Notes: generated from the sequence alone by a model not told the origin. Counted from the stretch's first letter, positions 26,322 to 35,115 are shown. The stretch: 64,000 bases of DNA from Parvibaculum sp. (GCA_030645235.1 JAUSMV010000030.1:868001-932000), one strand, 5' to 3'. Numbers and translations are program-made.

Positions 26322-27929
26322 ATGACGACGACGACCACCACAGGCATCAGGCTTCGCGGCGCCGTGAAGCCCGGCTTTGAACGTATCCTCACCGCCGATG
26401 CGATTGCCTTTGTCGGCCAGCTCGAACAGAAGTTCGGTGCGCGTCGTCGCGAACTCTTGGCCGCCCGCATGGAACGCCAGAAGCGTTTTGATGCCGGCGA
26501 ACTCCCTGACTTCCTCGCCTCGACGAAATCCGTGCGCGAAGGCGATTGGAAAGTCGCTCCGATCCCCGCTGACCTGATGGACCGCCGCGTTGAAATCACC
26601 GGCCCCGTGGACAATCGCAAGATGGTCATCAACGCGCTCAATTCCGGCGCGCAGTCCTACATGACCGACTTTGAAGATGCGGCGTCGCCCACATGGGACA
26701 ACATGATCACCGGCCAGATCAATCTCGCCGACTATTGGGACGGCAAGATCGGCTTCACGGATGAATCAAACGGCAAGACCTACAATGTTGCCGACAAGCA
26801 TGCGGTGCTGAATGTCCGCCCGCGCGGCTGGCATCTGGAAGAAGCCCATCTCGAAGTTGACGGCGCGCCCATGTCCGGCTCGCTTTTCGATTTCGGTCTC
26901 TACTTCTTCCACAACGCCAGGAAACTCAAAGCCCACAAGACCGGCCCGTATTTCTATCTGCCCAAGATGGAAAGCCATCTCGAAGCGCGCTTGTGGAACG
27001 ATGTCTTCGTGTTTGCGCAGAAGGCCCTCGGCATTCCGAACGGCTCGATTAAAGTCACTGTGCTCATTGAGACGCTGCCTGCCGCCTTTGAAATGCACGA
27101 AATCCTGTTCGAATTGAAAGATCACATCGTCGGTCTCAATTGCGGCCGTTGGGATTACATCTTCAGCTACATCAAGCGTCTCGGCAAAAACCCGAACTAC
27201 CTGCTCCCCGACCGCGCCTCGGTTGTCATGGGCAGCGCCTTCCTCAATGCCTATTCGCTTCTCCTTGTGAAGACCTGCCACGAACGCGGTGCATTCGCGA
27301 TGGGTGGCATGGCCGCGCAGATCCCTGTGAAGGGCGATGAAGCCGCCAACACCGCCGCCTTCAATAAAGTACGCGCCGACAAAGACCGCGAAAGCACCAA
27401 CGGTCACGACGGCACATGGGTCGCTCATCCCGATCTCGTCCCCGTGGCGATGGAAATTTTTGGCAAGCTCACCGGCCCCAATCAGCTCACGCGTCAGCGT
27501 CAGGACGTGAATATGGGCCAGAAGGAATTGCTGGAGCCGCATAAGGGCGAACGCACCGAACACGGCATGCGCGAATGTGTGCGCGTCGGCGTGCAATATA
27601 TCGAAGCATGGATCGGTGGCCGTGGTGCCGTGCCGCTCTACAATCTGATGGAAGATGCCGCGACCGCTGAAATCAGCCGCACGCAGATCTGGCAGTGGCT
27701 CTATCACGGTGCGAGCCTTTCCGATGGCCGCAAGGTCACGAAGGAACTTTTCCAAACCGTACTTGATGATGAAATGACAACGCTCCGCGCTTCACTTGGC
27801 GATGAGCGTTGGACCTCCGGCCATTTTGACGAAGCGATCCGTCTCTTTGCTGACATGGCAACTGCTGATGAATGCGAAGAGTTCCTGACCCTTCCGGCCT
27901 ACAAACTCCTGATTTCTCACGACGCTTGA
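26322..27929 (+). CDS. aceB: Malate synthase A
   Basis: A 535-residue enzyme condensing glyoxylate and acetyl-CoA to malate, second step of the glyoxylate shunt. It contains [18 protein letters not shown] (family signature), the catalytic [25 protein letters not shown], and the late [15 protein letters not shown] segment. Length is that of the A isoform (about 530), not the 720-residue G isoform. GGAGAG precedes the ATG at 26322; an upstream start at 26262 would add a low-quality 20-residue tail. It is followed by aceA 58 bp later in the same direction, probably one operon. Confidence 0.95.
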   Translation: MTTTTTTGIRLRGAVKPGFERILTADAIAFVGQLEQKFGARRRELLAARMERQKRFDAGELPDFLASTKSVREGDWKVAPIPADLMDRRVEITGPVDNRKMVINALNSGAQSYMTDFEDAASPTWDNMITGQINLADYWDGKIGFTDESNGKTYNVADKHAVLNVRPRGWHLEEAHLEVDGAPMSGSLFDFGLYFFHNARKLKAHKTGPYFYLPKMESHLEARLWNDVFVFAQKALGIPNGSIKVTVLIETLPAAFEMHEILFELKDHIVGLNCGRWDYIFSYIKRLGKNPNYLLPDRASVVMGSAFLNAYSLLLVKTCHERGAFAMGGMAAQIPVKGDEAANTAAFNKVRADKDRESTNGHDGTWVAHPDLVPVAMEIFGKLTGPNQLTRQRQDVNMGQKELLEPHKGERTEHGMRECVRVGVQYIEAWIGGRGAVPLYNLMEDAATAEISRTQIWQWLYHGASLSDGRKVTKELFQTVLDDEMTTLRASLGDERWTSGHFDEAIRLFADMATADECEEFLTLPAYKLLISHDA

Positions 27930-27987
27930 ATTTCAAACCTGTTTCAAACCCATCCGACCCGACCCCGTTGATTTAAGGATCAAAACC

Positions 27988-29280
27988 ATGGCGAAGACCT
28001 TTAACGATCTCATCCCCAGCGCGCCCAAGGGCCGCTACGACAACGTGAAGCGCAACTACTCGGTTGCCGACGTTGAAAAACTCCGTGGCTCGTTCCCGAT
28101 TGAGCACACGCTTGCGACACGCGGCGCGAACAAGCTCTGGGAAATGCTGAACTCCGGCGAATATGTCCACTCGCTCGGTGCCATGTCCGGCAACCAGGCC
28201 ATGCAGATGGCGCGCGCTGGTCTCAAAGCCATTTACCTCTCCGGCTGGCAGGTTGCCGCCGACGCCAACACCGCTGGCGCCATGTATCCCGACCAGTCGC
28301 TCTACCCTGCGAATGCCGGTCCGGAACTTGCCAAGCGCATCAACCGCGCTCTGAAGCGTGCTGACGAAATCGAACATTCTGAAGGCGGCGCCAAGCGCGA
28401 TTGGTTCCTCCCCATCGTTGCCGACGCGGAAGCCGGTTTCGGCGGCCCGCTGAACTGCTTCGAAATCATGAAGGCCTATATTGAAGCCGGCGCTTCAGGC
28501 GTTCACTACGAAGACCAGCTCGCATCGGAAAAGAAGTGCGGCCATCTCGGCGGCAAGGTTCTGATCCCGACACGCGCGCATGAGCGCAACCTCAACGCCG
28601 CGCGCCTCGCCGCCGACGTCATGGGCACGCCGACGCTGATCATGGCGCGTACAGACGCCGAATCCGCGAACCTCATCACATCGGACATCGACGAACGCGA
28701 TCACGAGTTCATCGACTTCGACAAGGGCCGCACGGTTGAAGGCTTCTACCGTCTGAAGCCCGGCACAGGCGTTGACCATTGCATTAAGCGCGGCATGGCC
28801 TTTGCGCCTTATGCTGATCTGCTGTGGTGGGAAACATCGGTTCCGAACCTCGACGACGCCAAGCGTTTTGCTGAAGCCGTCCGTAAAGAGCACCCGAACC
28901 AGCTGCTCGCTTACAACTGCTCGCCCTCGTTCAACTGGGAAGCCAAGCTCGACAAGCCGACCATTGCGAAGTTCCAGAAAGAAATCGCAGCGATGGGCTA
29001 CAAGTACCAGTTCGTCACGCTCGCTGGCTTCCACCAGCTCAACCACGGCATGTTTGAATTGGCGTCAGGCTACCGTGACCGTGGCATGGCCGCCTATTCG
29101 GAACTTCAGCAGGCTGAATTTGCCTCGGAAGCCAAGGGCTACACAGCCACACGCCACCAGCGCGAAGTCGGCACCGGCTATTTCGACCTCGTGTCGATCG
29201 CAGCCGCCGGCGGCGAAAGCTCCACAACAGCTCTCGGCGATTCAACCGAAGCCCAGCAGTTCAAAGCCGCCGCTCACTAA
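27988..29280 (+). CDS. aceA: Isocitrate lyase
   Basis: A 430-residue enzyme splitting isocitrate into succinate and glyoxylate, allowing growth on acetate and fatty acids. The signature [11 protein letters not shown] (catalytic Cys near residue 183) is intact, as are [10 protein letters not shown] (metal binding) and [16 protein letters not shown] precedes the ATG. It follows malate synthase by 58 bp. Its 3' end and terminator are duplicated 1.53 kb downstream at 30800-30875, around an inserted two-gene segment. Confidence 0.97.
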   Translation: MAKTFNDLIPSAPKGRYDNVKRNYSVADVEKLRGSFPIEHTLATRGANKLWEMLNSGEYVHSLGAMSGNQAMQMARAGLKAIYLSGWQVAADANTAGAMYPDQSLYPANAGPELAKRINRALKRADEIEHSEGGAKRDWFLPIVADAEAGFGGPLNCFEIMKAYIEAGASGVHYEDQLASEKKCGHLGGKVLIPTRAHERNLNAARLAADVMGTPTLIMARTDAESANLITSDIDERDHEFIDFDKGRTVEGFYRLKPGTGVDHCIKRGMAFAPYADLLWWETSVPNLDDAKRFAEAVRKEHPNQLLAYNCSPSFNWEAKLDKPTIAKFQKEIAAMGYKYQFVTLAGFHQLNHGMFELASGYRDRGMAAYSELQQAEFASEAKGYTATRHQREVGTGYFDLVSIAAAGGESSTTALGDSTEAQQFKAAAH

Positions 29281-29303
29281 GCGCGTCGCTTGATTGAAAC
29301 ACG

Positions 29304-29340
29304 AAGCCCGCGGGGAGCGATCCTCGCGGGCTTTTTGTTT
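29304..29340 (+). terminator. Intrinsic terminator of aceBA
   Basis: A 13-bp stem AAGCCCGCGGGGA / TCCTCGCGGGCTT (29304-29316 / 29321-29333, one G-T pair) with a GCGA loop, then TTTGTTT. A diverged second copy lies at about 30838-30875. Confidence 0.93.
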
Positions 29341-29357
29341 TCAAAAAAAGAAGAAAA

Positions 29358-29405
29358 CCCTCTCCCCCTCCTTACTGTTCGCGCCTACGCGCGAGTGGGA
29401 GAGGG
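29358..29405 (-). terminator. Probable terminator of the LLM gene (minus strand)
   Basis: Stem CCCTCTCCC (29358-29366) / GGGAGAGGG (29397-29405). On the minus strand it is followed by TTTTCTTCTTTTTTT. It lies 65 bp past the stop of the LLM oxidoreductase, just inside the left edge of the inserted segment. Confidence 0.7.
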
Positions 29406-29469
29406 AAAAGAGCACTCACCATCGGCTTCAATGGCAGCCCGGACATCGTCGACGGAAACTGCCCGCAGG

Positions 29470-30438
29470 TTAGGCGGCCGGGGCGAGCGCGCGCAGGCTA
29501 TGTTCGGCGGCCTGCGCGTCCATGCCGCCAAAGCGCGACACGAAGGCGAGATGGCGAACGCCGACGGCCGCGTAGCGTTCGATCTGCGCCGCCACCTGTT
29601 CTGGCGTGCCGGCGAGAACCAGATCGCTGGCGCAAAGGTGGCGGTACATCCCATCCGGGTCCGGCAGCTCGATACCCGCCGCAGCCTTGAAGAAGTTCAT
29701 CATCGCGGGAAGTGCGGTGGCCTTGGCCGCGTCTTCCGTTGCAGCAATATACGCAAACACGACGACGACCGACTCCGCGCTTTCCGCCGCGTGGCCGCCA
29801 TCGGCAAGCCCGCGCGCATGCGCCGCGTTGCGCGCCTCCACATCACCCAGTCCCTGCATGGCGGGCGAGACCAGCGTCAGCAGCGAATGCCCGGCCCTGC
29901 CTGCTGCATAGGCACCGTCATCCGTGCCGGTGGCGACATAGATGGGCGGGCGCGGCACCTGCACCGGCGGTATGTTCATACCCTCGGGCCCGCGCACGCC
30001 GTCGCTTGCCGCCTGCCATCGTGCGCAGATTTCCGAAAGCCCCGCATCATAGGCGGCCCGCCTGCCCTCGAAGTCCGCGCCCATGCCCGTGAATTCGACC
30101 TGCTGCGAGCCGGTGCCGACGCCCATGTTGAGGCGCCCGCCGGAAAGCACATCGACGAGCGCATAGTCTTCCGCGATCAGGATGGGATTGCGCATCGGCA
30201 GGACCGCAACTGCCGGGCCCACGCGCAGCCGCGTAGTTGCTTGCGCGATCGCTGCCAGCACCACAGCCGGATTGGGTACAGTGCCCAAAGATGCGAAATG
30301 ATGCTCGGCAAGCCAAAGTGAATGGAAACCAAGCTCGTCCGCCAGCCGCGCCTGCTGAAGTGCTGTGGCATGGATCCGGGCGACCGTTTCACCGGTCTCC
30401 GTATATTGATCAAGCAACCAGAATACCGAACGGCGCAT
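29470..30438 (-). CDS. LLM-class flavin-dependent oxidoreductase
   Basis: A 322-residue member of the bacterial luciferase-like superfamily (TIM barrel using FMNH2 or F420). LGFHSLWLAEHHF near residue 40, then ILIAEDYALVDVLSGGRLNMGVGTGSQ, are superfamily hallmarks, and the C-terminal SDLVLAGTPEQVAAQIERY is typical. GGGGAG precedes the ATG. It follows the small ribbon-helix-helix-like gene by 23 bp, so the two form an operon. This pair sits between duplicated aceA 3' ends and is visibly more GC-rich, with a different codon flavour from aceA, so it is probably acquired. Substrate unknown. Confidence 0.92.
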   Translation of the reverse strand: MRRSVFWLLDQYTETGETVARIHATALQQARLADELGFHSLWLAEHHFASLGTVPNPAVVLAAIAQATTRLRVGPAVAVLPMRNPILIAEDYALVDVLSGGRLNMGVGTGSQQVEFTGMGADFEGRRAAYDAGLSEICARWQAASDGVRGPEGMNIPPVQVPRPPIYVATGTDDGAYAAGRAGHSLLTLVSPAMQGLGDVEARNAAHARGLADGGHAAESAESVVVVFAYIAATEDAAKATALPAMMNFFKAAAGIELPDPDGMYRHLCASDLVLAGTPEQVAAQIERYAAVGVRHLAFVSRFGGMDAQAAEHSLRALAPAA

Positions 30439-30461
30439 CGCGCGTACTCCCCAACAAGTGA

Positions 30462-30731
30462 CTAATTCTCGTCCTGCGGATCGCGTTCGACCATGCGGTG
30501 GCTGGCGCTCGCGTCCAGGTCGAGACCGTAGACGCGCTTCAGCTCCTCGATGGCCTTCAGATGCTCCGGCCGGAACGGAGGCGCCTTGCCCTCGAAGGCA
30601 TGCAGCACGATCCCCTCGAGGAGATCGCCGAGGGACAGGTCGAAATATTCGGCCAGCCCCTTCAGCACCTTGAGGATGCGCTTCTCAATCCGGACGCCCG
30701 TTTGGACGCGCTCTACAACAGGATTTGACAT
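30462..30731 (-). CDS. Small putative ribbon-helix-helix protein
   Basis: An 89-residue protein. The segment TGVRIEKRILKVLKGLAEYF then DLSLGDLLEGIVLHAFEG has the strand-helix-helix pattern of ribbon-helix-helix regulators. The C-terminal part (HLKAIEELKRVYGLDLDASA) is a further helix. I do not recognise a named family. ATG at 30731; a GTG six bases earlier is possible. It is the first gene of the operon with the LLM oxidoreductase. A promoter lies so close that the mRNA may be nearly leaderless, with a partial palindrome inside the promoter that could be its own operator. Confidence 0.65.
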   Translation of the reverse strand: MSNPVVERVQTGVRIEKRILKVLKGLAEYFDLSLGDLLEGIVLHAFEGKAPPFRPEHLKAIEELKRVYGLDLDASASHRMVERDPQDEN

Positions 30732-30738
30732 AGCCACT

Positions 30739-30767
30739 TATGTATCTTGGTACCTTGATAACGTCAA
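30739..30767 (-). promoter_or_regulatory. Promoter of the inserted RHH-LLM operon with internal near-palindrome
   Basis: On the minus strand TTGACG (30767-30762), a 17-base spacer and TACATA (30744-30739). Start of transcription is predicted near 30732, next to the ATG at 30731. The spacer holds GGTACC flanked by TATC and GATA arms (30743-30760), a candidate autoregulatory site. Confidence 0.6.
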
Positions 30768-30799
30768 GCGGAATTCGGGCGCCCCTCCACAAAAAAGAA

Positions 30800-30875
30800 G
30801 CTGCCGCTCACTAAGCGACGCGCTTAACTCAAATGAAGAGCCCGCGTGGAGCGATCCCCGCGGGCTTTTTGTTTT
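30800..30875 (+). repeat. Second copy of the aceA 3' end and terminator
   Basis: GCTGCCGCTCACTAAGCG at 30800 matches the last codons and stop of aceA (29266 onward; 22 of 26 bases in the first block). It is followed by a terminator with the same plan (AGCCCGCG...GGAGCGATCC...CGCGGGCTTTTTGTTTT). The copy is not part of an intact gene. It marks the right edge of a 1.5-kb inserted segment and still works as a plausible terminator. The 214-bp stretch around it contains nothing else. Confidence 0.85.
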
Positions 30876-30951
30876 TGAAATTACATCTGGCGAAACGAAA
30901 CACCGTTCAGCATAGTGATGTACCGTCGGCCCGCTGATCGAAGGAACTTCC

Positions 30952-31410
30952 ATGTCCCCTCGCCCCGCCATCGACATCACGACAATCGTGCCGCGTCCGG
31001 CAGACGAATTATGGACCATCGTCACGAGACCCGAAGGCGTCAATGCCGAGTTGATGCCTCTGGTGCGCATGACTTTTCCGACATCCGATCTCACCATTGC
31101 CGATGCGCCACCGGACGAACCCTTCTTCGTTTCATGGCTTCTGCTTTTCGGATTTCTTCCCTTCGACCGGCACGTCCTCATCATTCACAAAACCGGACCG
31201 CGCTTTTTCATTGAGAGGTCACATAGCCTGATGCAAAAGCTGTGGCAGCACGAACGCTATCTCAGTGATGCGGAAGGCGGCACGGCCGTGCGGGACATCG
31301 TGACCGTGATCCCGCGCCTGATCTTCTTAAGCGCTTTAACAAACACAATCGTCGCGATGATCTTTCGTCACCGGCATCGGCGGCTCGCACGGCGCTACAA
31401 TGCGAATTAG
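30952..31410 (+). CDS. SRPBCC (START-like) family protein
   Basis: A 152-residue protein with an SRPBCC-like opening (IDITTIVPRPADELWTIVTR, then an extended beta-rich middle with GPRFFIERSHSLMQKLWQHE). Length fits the polyketide-cyclase/START-like ligand-binding fold. The C-terminus (LIFLSALTNTIVAMIFRHRH) replaces the usual long final helix by a helix ending in an Arg/His-rich tail. AAGGAAC precedes the ATG. It stands alone between the aceA remnant and repeat copy B. Ligand unknown. Confidence 0.6.
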   Translation: MSPRPAIDITTIVPRPADELWTIVTRPEGVNAELMPLVRMTFPTSDLTIADAPPDEPFFVSWLLLFGFLPFDRHVLIIHKTGPRFFIERSHSLMQKLWQHERYLSDAEGGTAVRDIVTVIPRLIFLSALTNTIVAMIFRHRHRRLARRYNAN

Positions 31411-31441
31411 CCGTAACACAACTTTTTTCCGAATAGATATC

Positions 31442-31610
31442 CTATCCCCGTCCGATGATTACTTTTTTGCGGGATAAGTTCTCAAAGGCGCAAAGTAATC
31501 CCGCCTGAGGATTACTTTTTTTCACCAAAAAAATTGGCTCATCGAACCGACTAACGATCTCTGCATGGAAACACTCGATCTCTTGCAAGAATTGTTGACT
31601 GCTTCGAGCC
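31442..31610 (+). repeat. Three-copy structured intergenic element, copy B
   Basis: CTATCCCCGTCCGATGATTA, GCGGGATAA, a stem AAAGTAATC/GATTACTTT, CCGCCTGAGGATTACTTTTT, then the conserved core from 31554 (ACGATCTCTGCATGGAAACA and onward to TCTTGCAAGAA). The 38-base core is identical to that of copy C. It occupies most of the 282-bp gap between the SRPBCC gene and the RraA-like gene; nothing else is seen there. Confidence 0.82.
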
Positions 31611-31692
31611 TCGCGCGCACCCAAAATTCTTTATCCCCTCCCCTTTCACTCCTCTAAACTCTCCCGACACGCCACCTCAAAACGAGCCTGAC

Positions 31693-32187
31693 ATGACCTC
31701 ACAACCTCCCTCCCTGGCCACCACCGACCTCTCCGACGCCCATGCCGAAGCGCTCCAATATTGCGCGCCGGTCTTCCGCGATTATGGCGGCATCACAGCG
31801 TTTCATGGCCCCGTCAGCACCCTCAAAGTCTTTGAAGACAATGTGATGGTGCGCGCCGCCGTCGAGACAAAAGGTAAGGGCCGCGTGCTCGTTGTCGATG
31901 GCGCAGGCTCACTTAATTGCGCCCTATTTGGCGGTAATCTCGCCACATTGGCAGCGCAGAATGGGTGGGCAGGTGTCGTCGTCTATGGCTGCATCCGCGA
32001 CACGTTTGAGCTCGCCGCAGAGAAAGTCGGCGTCAAAGCTTTGGCCGCACATCCCAAGCGCAGCGCGCGCATGGGTGCGGGTGAAAAAGATGTGCCCGTG
32101 CGCTTTGCAGGTGTCACAATCAATCCGGATGATTGGCTTTATGCCGATGCCGATGGCATCATTATCTCAAAGACGAAATTGATCTGA
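31693..32187 (+). CDS. RraA family protein (RNase E inhibitor / HMG aldolase-like)
   Basis: A 164-residue protein. The family core GSLNCALFGGNLATLA, then GVVVYGCIRDTFEL, contains the GGN and R-D residues that in 4-hydroxy-4-methyl-2-oxoglutarate aldolases bind substrate and metal and in RraA shape the trimer. Length equals that of RraA proper (about 160) rather than the longer aldolases. Both roles, regulation of RNase E or a class II pyruvate aldolase, remain possible. A serine hydrolase gene follows 29 bp later in the same direction. Confidence 0.88.
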   Translation: MTSQPPSLATTDLSDAHAEALQYCAPVFRDYGGITAFHGPVSTLKVFEDNVMVRAAVETKGKGRVLVVDGAGSLNCALFGGNLATLAAQNGWAGVVVYGCIRDTFELAAEKVGVKALAAHPKRSARMGAGEKDVPVRFAGVTINPDDWLYADADGIIISKTKLI

Positions 32188-32216
32188 ACGCATCAGACGT
32201 GAAACGGGAGAGAGAC

Positions 32217-33359
32217 ATGTCGGAAACCACATCAGCCGTTGAAGTTCACGGCACCTGCGCCAAAGGCTTTGAAGCCGTGCGCGAGGTCTTCGCTTCGCAT
32301 TTCTCAACATCGGGCGAAGTCGGTGCCTCCGTTTGCGTCATCCGCAACGGCGAAGTGCTTGTTGATCTCTGGGGCGGTTATGCCGACGAGGCACACACAA
32401 AATCATGGACGCGCGACACGCTGGCGAATGTCTGGTCCACCACCAAAGGCATGGGCGCTCTCGTCATCGGCATGCTCGTGGAGCGCGGGCTTATTTCGTA
32501 CACGGACAAAGTCTCAAAGCACTGGCCGGAATTTGCCGCCGAAGGCAAAGGCAATATCACCATCGGTCAGATGATGTCACATCAGGCAGGGCTTTGCGGT
32601 CCGGCCGTGCCGACGACATCGGAAGAGATGTGCAACCACGCATTGATGGCCGAACGTCTCGCCGCACAAAAGCCCATCTGGGAACCCGGCTCATGCTCCG
32701 GCTATCACGCGCTCACTGTCGGCATCCTTGCCGGTGAAATTGTCGCCCGTGTCACCGGCAAAACCATCGGTACTTGGTTCAGTGAAAATGTCTCGCGCCC
32801 GTATGAAGTTGATTTCTTCATCGGCCTGCCCGCATCGGAAGATTTCCGCGTCGCTGAAATGATCGCATCCAAAGTCTCCGGCATGCCGTCGAGCAACCTC
32901 AACCCTTCACAGAAGGCGGCGCTCGCCAATCCCGCGCCCGACGCCCTCGTGCCCAATGAGCGCTTCTGGCGTGAGGCCGAGCTTTCATCTGCCAACGGAC
33001 AAGGCACCGCGTCCGCCGTTGCGCGTGTCTATGGTGCGCTCGCCTCAGACGGCAAGATCGACGGCAAAGAACTTGTGAAGCCTGAAACGATTGCCGCCAT
33101 GACGGCGCTGCAAATCGAAGGGCCGGACGAAGTGCTCGGCATGCAGTCACGTTGGGGTGCCGGTTACATTCTCAATGTGGGGGGCATGTATGGTCCCAAT
33201 GACGAAGCCTTCGGCCATTCGGGTTGGGGCGGTTCCTTCGGCATGGCTGATCCGAAGACAGGTCTCGCCATCGCTTACACGATGAACCAGATGGGCGCCG
33301 AACTTGCAGGCGACCCGCGCGCCAATGCGCTCGTCGCGGCGACTTACGCGTCGCTCTGA
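32217..33359 (+). CDS. Serine hydrolase, class C beta-lactamase/EstB family
   Basis: A 380-residue protein without signal peptide, hence likely a cytosolic esterase rather than a beta-lactamase. The catalytic S-x-x-K is in NVWSTTKGMGAL near residue 80. The Tyr motif is SGYHALTVG (Y-x-A rather than Y-x-N). The third box is FGHSGWGGSFG (H-x-G type). This pattern is that of family VIII carboxylesterases. GGGAGAGAGAC precedes the ATG at 32217. It follows the RraA-like gene by 29 bp and is probably co-transcribed. A strong hairpin lies just after the stop. Confidence 0.92.
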   Translation: MSETTSAVEVHGTCAKGFEAVREVFASHFSTSGEVGASVCVIRNGEVLVDLWGGYADEAHTKSWTRDTLANVWSTTKGMGALVIGMLVERGLISYTDKVSKHWPEFAAEGKGNITIGQMMSHQAGLCGPAVPTTSEEMCNHALMAERLAAQKPIWEPGSCSGYHALTVGILAGEIVARVTGKTIGTWFSENVSRPYEVDFFIGLPASEDFRVAEMIASKVSGMPSSNLNPSQKAALANPAPDALVPNERFWREAELSSANGQGTASAVARVYGALASDGKIDGKELVKPETIAAMTALQIEGPDEVLGMQSRWGAGYILNVGGMYGPNDEAFGHSGWGGSFGMADPKTGLAIAYTMNQMGAELAGDPRANALVAATYASL

Positions 33360-33371
33360 ACCGAGATTATC

Positions 33372-33403
33372 AACGAAGGCGCGTCTCATAACGCGCCTTC
33401 GTT
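33372..33403. terminator. Bidirectional hairpin between convergent genes
   Basis: A perfect 13-bp stem AACGAAGGCGCGT / ACGCGCCTTCGTT (33372-33384 / 33391-33403) with a six-base loop, between the ends of the serine hydrolase and a small membrane-protein gene. No long T-run on either side. Confidence 0.7.
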
Positions 33404-33410
33404 CGCAGTA

Positions 33411-33584
33411 TCACATGAAAAGCTCGAACAGCTTCCAGAGACCGAGCATGGTGATACAGGCAGAAGCAACCAGTGCCACCCAATAGACCAGATAACCCGC
33501 GACCGTGGGCTGCCGTTCCGACCCCTCATCGGATAAGCCGACAGTCCCCCCCTGCTCATCACTATTTGCCAACAAAATATTCAT
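33411..33584 (-). CDS. Small single-span membrane protein
   Basis: A 57-residue protein with a polar, acidic N-terminal half and one hydrophobic span of about 22 residues near the C-terminus (YLVYWVALVASACITMLGLW). It is preceded by GGGAGGGGCGC ahead of the ATG, a good ribosome site, which supports it as a real gene. No family recognised. A further 63 bp of open frame upstream is less likely to be translated. Confidence 0.6.
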   Translation of the reverse strand: MNILLANSDEQGGTVGLSDEGSERQPTVAGYLVYWVALVASACITMLGLWKLFELFM

Positions 33585-33736
33585 GCGCCCCTCCCACAAC
33601 AAGGCGACCCGCACGGACAGCTTCTGCCGCTCCGCGACTCCTTCCAACTTGGAATCGGTATGACGAGTGAATCAAAATTTTGGGATGACCGCGATATCAA
33701 ACTGCAATACACCCAAAATTAGTGGGCCATATCGCC

Positions 33737-34597
33737 TCAGCCGGGGAAGCAATCCTGCACATAGCGCGGCAATGCAAAGGCCGCAGCGTGGACTTCCGGC
33801 GTGTAATAGCGCGTTTCGAAGCCGGCGAGTGCGAATCGCGCCGCCAAGGTCGCCACGGGCAAGGTGCGCAAGGCGGCATCATCAGTGCCCCAGCCCATCG
33901 CCATCGGCCCGCCCACATAGGTCGGGATGGTCGCGAGATAGCAGGAGGCATCGCCGAAGAGACGGTGGAATTTTGTGATCGTGCTCGTGAGTTCGGCGGG
34001 TTGCAGAAAGGGCACGCCGTTCTGCGTCACAATGATGCCGCCCTCATTAAGGCAACGTTTGACGTTGCGATAAAACGCTTCTTCAAACAGCACAGCGCCC
34101 GGGCCTTCAGGATCGGTCGAATCAACGATCACCACATCGAAGCGATGGTCCGTCTCAGCCACAAACTTTGTGCCGTCGGCAATGACGAGTTCGGCGCGCG
34201 GATCGTTAAACGCACCGGCAGAGATCATCGGCAAATGGAGCTTTGAAAACTCAACGACACCCGCGTCAATCTCAACCATGGTGACACGTTCAATCGTCTT
34301 GTGGCGCAGCGCCTCGCGCAGGATGCCGCCGTCGCCGCCGCCGATAATGAGCAATGACCTTACGTTCCCGTGTGCCAGAACCGGCACATGGGTCATCATC
34401 TCGTGATAGATGAACTCATCGCGCGTCGAGACCTGCGTTGCGCCGTCGAGCGTCATCATCCGGCCAAAGGTCGGATTGTCGAAAATCACCAGATCTTGAA
34501 GGTCAGTCCGTTCTTCGTAAAGAACCTTGTCGGCACGATAGCTGGTCGTGAGACCCCCGTTTTCATGGAGGGTCTCAGCAATCCAGCGCGAGCTCAT
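33737..34597 (-). CDS. speE: Polyamine aminopropyltransferase (spermidine synthase)
   Basis: A 286-residue enzyme transferring aminopropyl from decarboxylated S-adenosylmethionine to putrescine. It has the binding motif GGGDGGILREALRH, then VTMVEIDAGVVEFSK. VVIVDSTDPEGPG holds the catalytic Asp region, and QVSTRDEFIYHEMMTH is the family signature. Its start overlaps the speD stop by four bases (34594-34597), so the two are translationally coupled. Confidence 0.96.
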   Translation of the reverse strand: MSSRWIAETLHENGGLTTSYRADKVLYEERTDLQDLVIFDNPTFGRMMTLDGATQVSTRDEFIYHEMMTHVPVLAHGNVRSLLIIGGGDGGILREALRHKTIERVTMVEIDAGVVEFSKLHLPMISAGAFNDPRAELVIADGTKFVAETDHRFDVVIVDSTDPEGPGAVLFEEAFYRNVKRCLNEGGIIVTQNGVPFLQPAELTSTITKFHRLFGDASCYLATIPTYVGGPMAMGWGTDDAALRTLPVATLAARFALAGFETRYYTPEVHAAAFALPRYVQDCFPG

Positions 34598-35115
34598 ACC
34601 ATGCCCCGACCGCGACGATGCTCGTCAACGCGGATGTCAGAGGGCGTGAAAGCTTCACGCAGCACTTCGATCGACTTGTGCGGCTGAGCTTCGCCGCACA
34701 TGAAGACGTCGAAAGCCGCATAATTGGCTTCCGGCCATGTGTGGACCGAGATATGGCTTTCCGAAAGGACAGCCACGCCCGAGATGCCGCCATTGGGCGT
34801 GAAGTGATGGAGATGGATGTGCAAGAGCGTCGCGCCGGAAACTTCCACGCAGCGGCGCAGCGCGTTTTCCATGTGCTCAAGCTCGTCCAGACGGCTCGCG
34901 CCGATGAGGTCGATGATGAGATGCGTACCGGCAAAGCGTTCGCCGTCGCGCTCGATGAAAAAATCGGTGCGTTCGTCGGTCGTCGTGAACTGACCGGGCG
35001 CTGAGGCGCGCACTTCATGCGTGTCACCACGAAATTTCAGAATGTCAGCCTCGACATGGCAAACCACGTCATTGAGGTCAGTATCCACTTTGTGGAGCAC
35101 ATTGGTTTTGGACAT
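34594..35115 (-). CDS. speD: S-adenosylmethionine decarboxylase proenzyme
   Basis: A 173-residue prokaryotic AdoMet decarboxylase that self-cleaves to form its pyruvoyl cofactor. The cleavage site is Glu119-Ser120 in LSESHISVHTWPE. HIHLHHFTPNGG upstream belongs to the same active site. It is about 40-50 residues longer at the N-terminus than the short SpeH type. It supplies the aminopropyl donor for SpeE, encoded next. No ornithine or arginine decarboxylase is in the window. Confidence 0.95.
   Translation of the reverse strand: MSKTNVLHKVDTDLNDVVCHVEADILKFRGDTHEVRASAPGQFTTTDERTDFFIERDGERFAGTHLIIDLIGASRLDELEHMENALRRCVEVSGATLLHIHLHHFTPNGGISGVAVLSESHISVHTWPEANYAAFDVFMCGEAQPHKSIEVLREAFTPSDIRVDEHRRGRGMV

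Noticed and set aside
26766-27755. Long antisense frame (329 codons) opposite malate synthase; similar ones opposite hisG, the acyl-CoA ligase at 47508 and TIGR03032
   Set aside because: They are shadow frames produced by GC-rich codon usage; the sense genes carry complete family motifs.
29406-29466. Coding-looking minus-strand fragment (VSVDDVRAAIEADGE) just after the LLM stop
   Set aside because: Too short and out of frame with the LLM gene; it may be a remnant of another gene carried with the insertion but cannot be supported.
29266-30875. A transposon or integrative element at the aceA 3' end
   Set aside because: No transposase, integrase or terminal inverted repeats are present; only the duplicated gene end and terminator are seen, so I report an insertion of unknown mechanism.
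32217-33359. Beta-lactamase conferring resistance
   Set aside because: It lacks a signal peptide and has Y-x-A instead of Y-x-N, which fits family VIII esterases better than AmpC enzymes.
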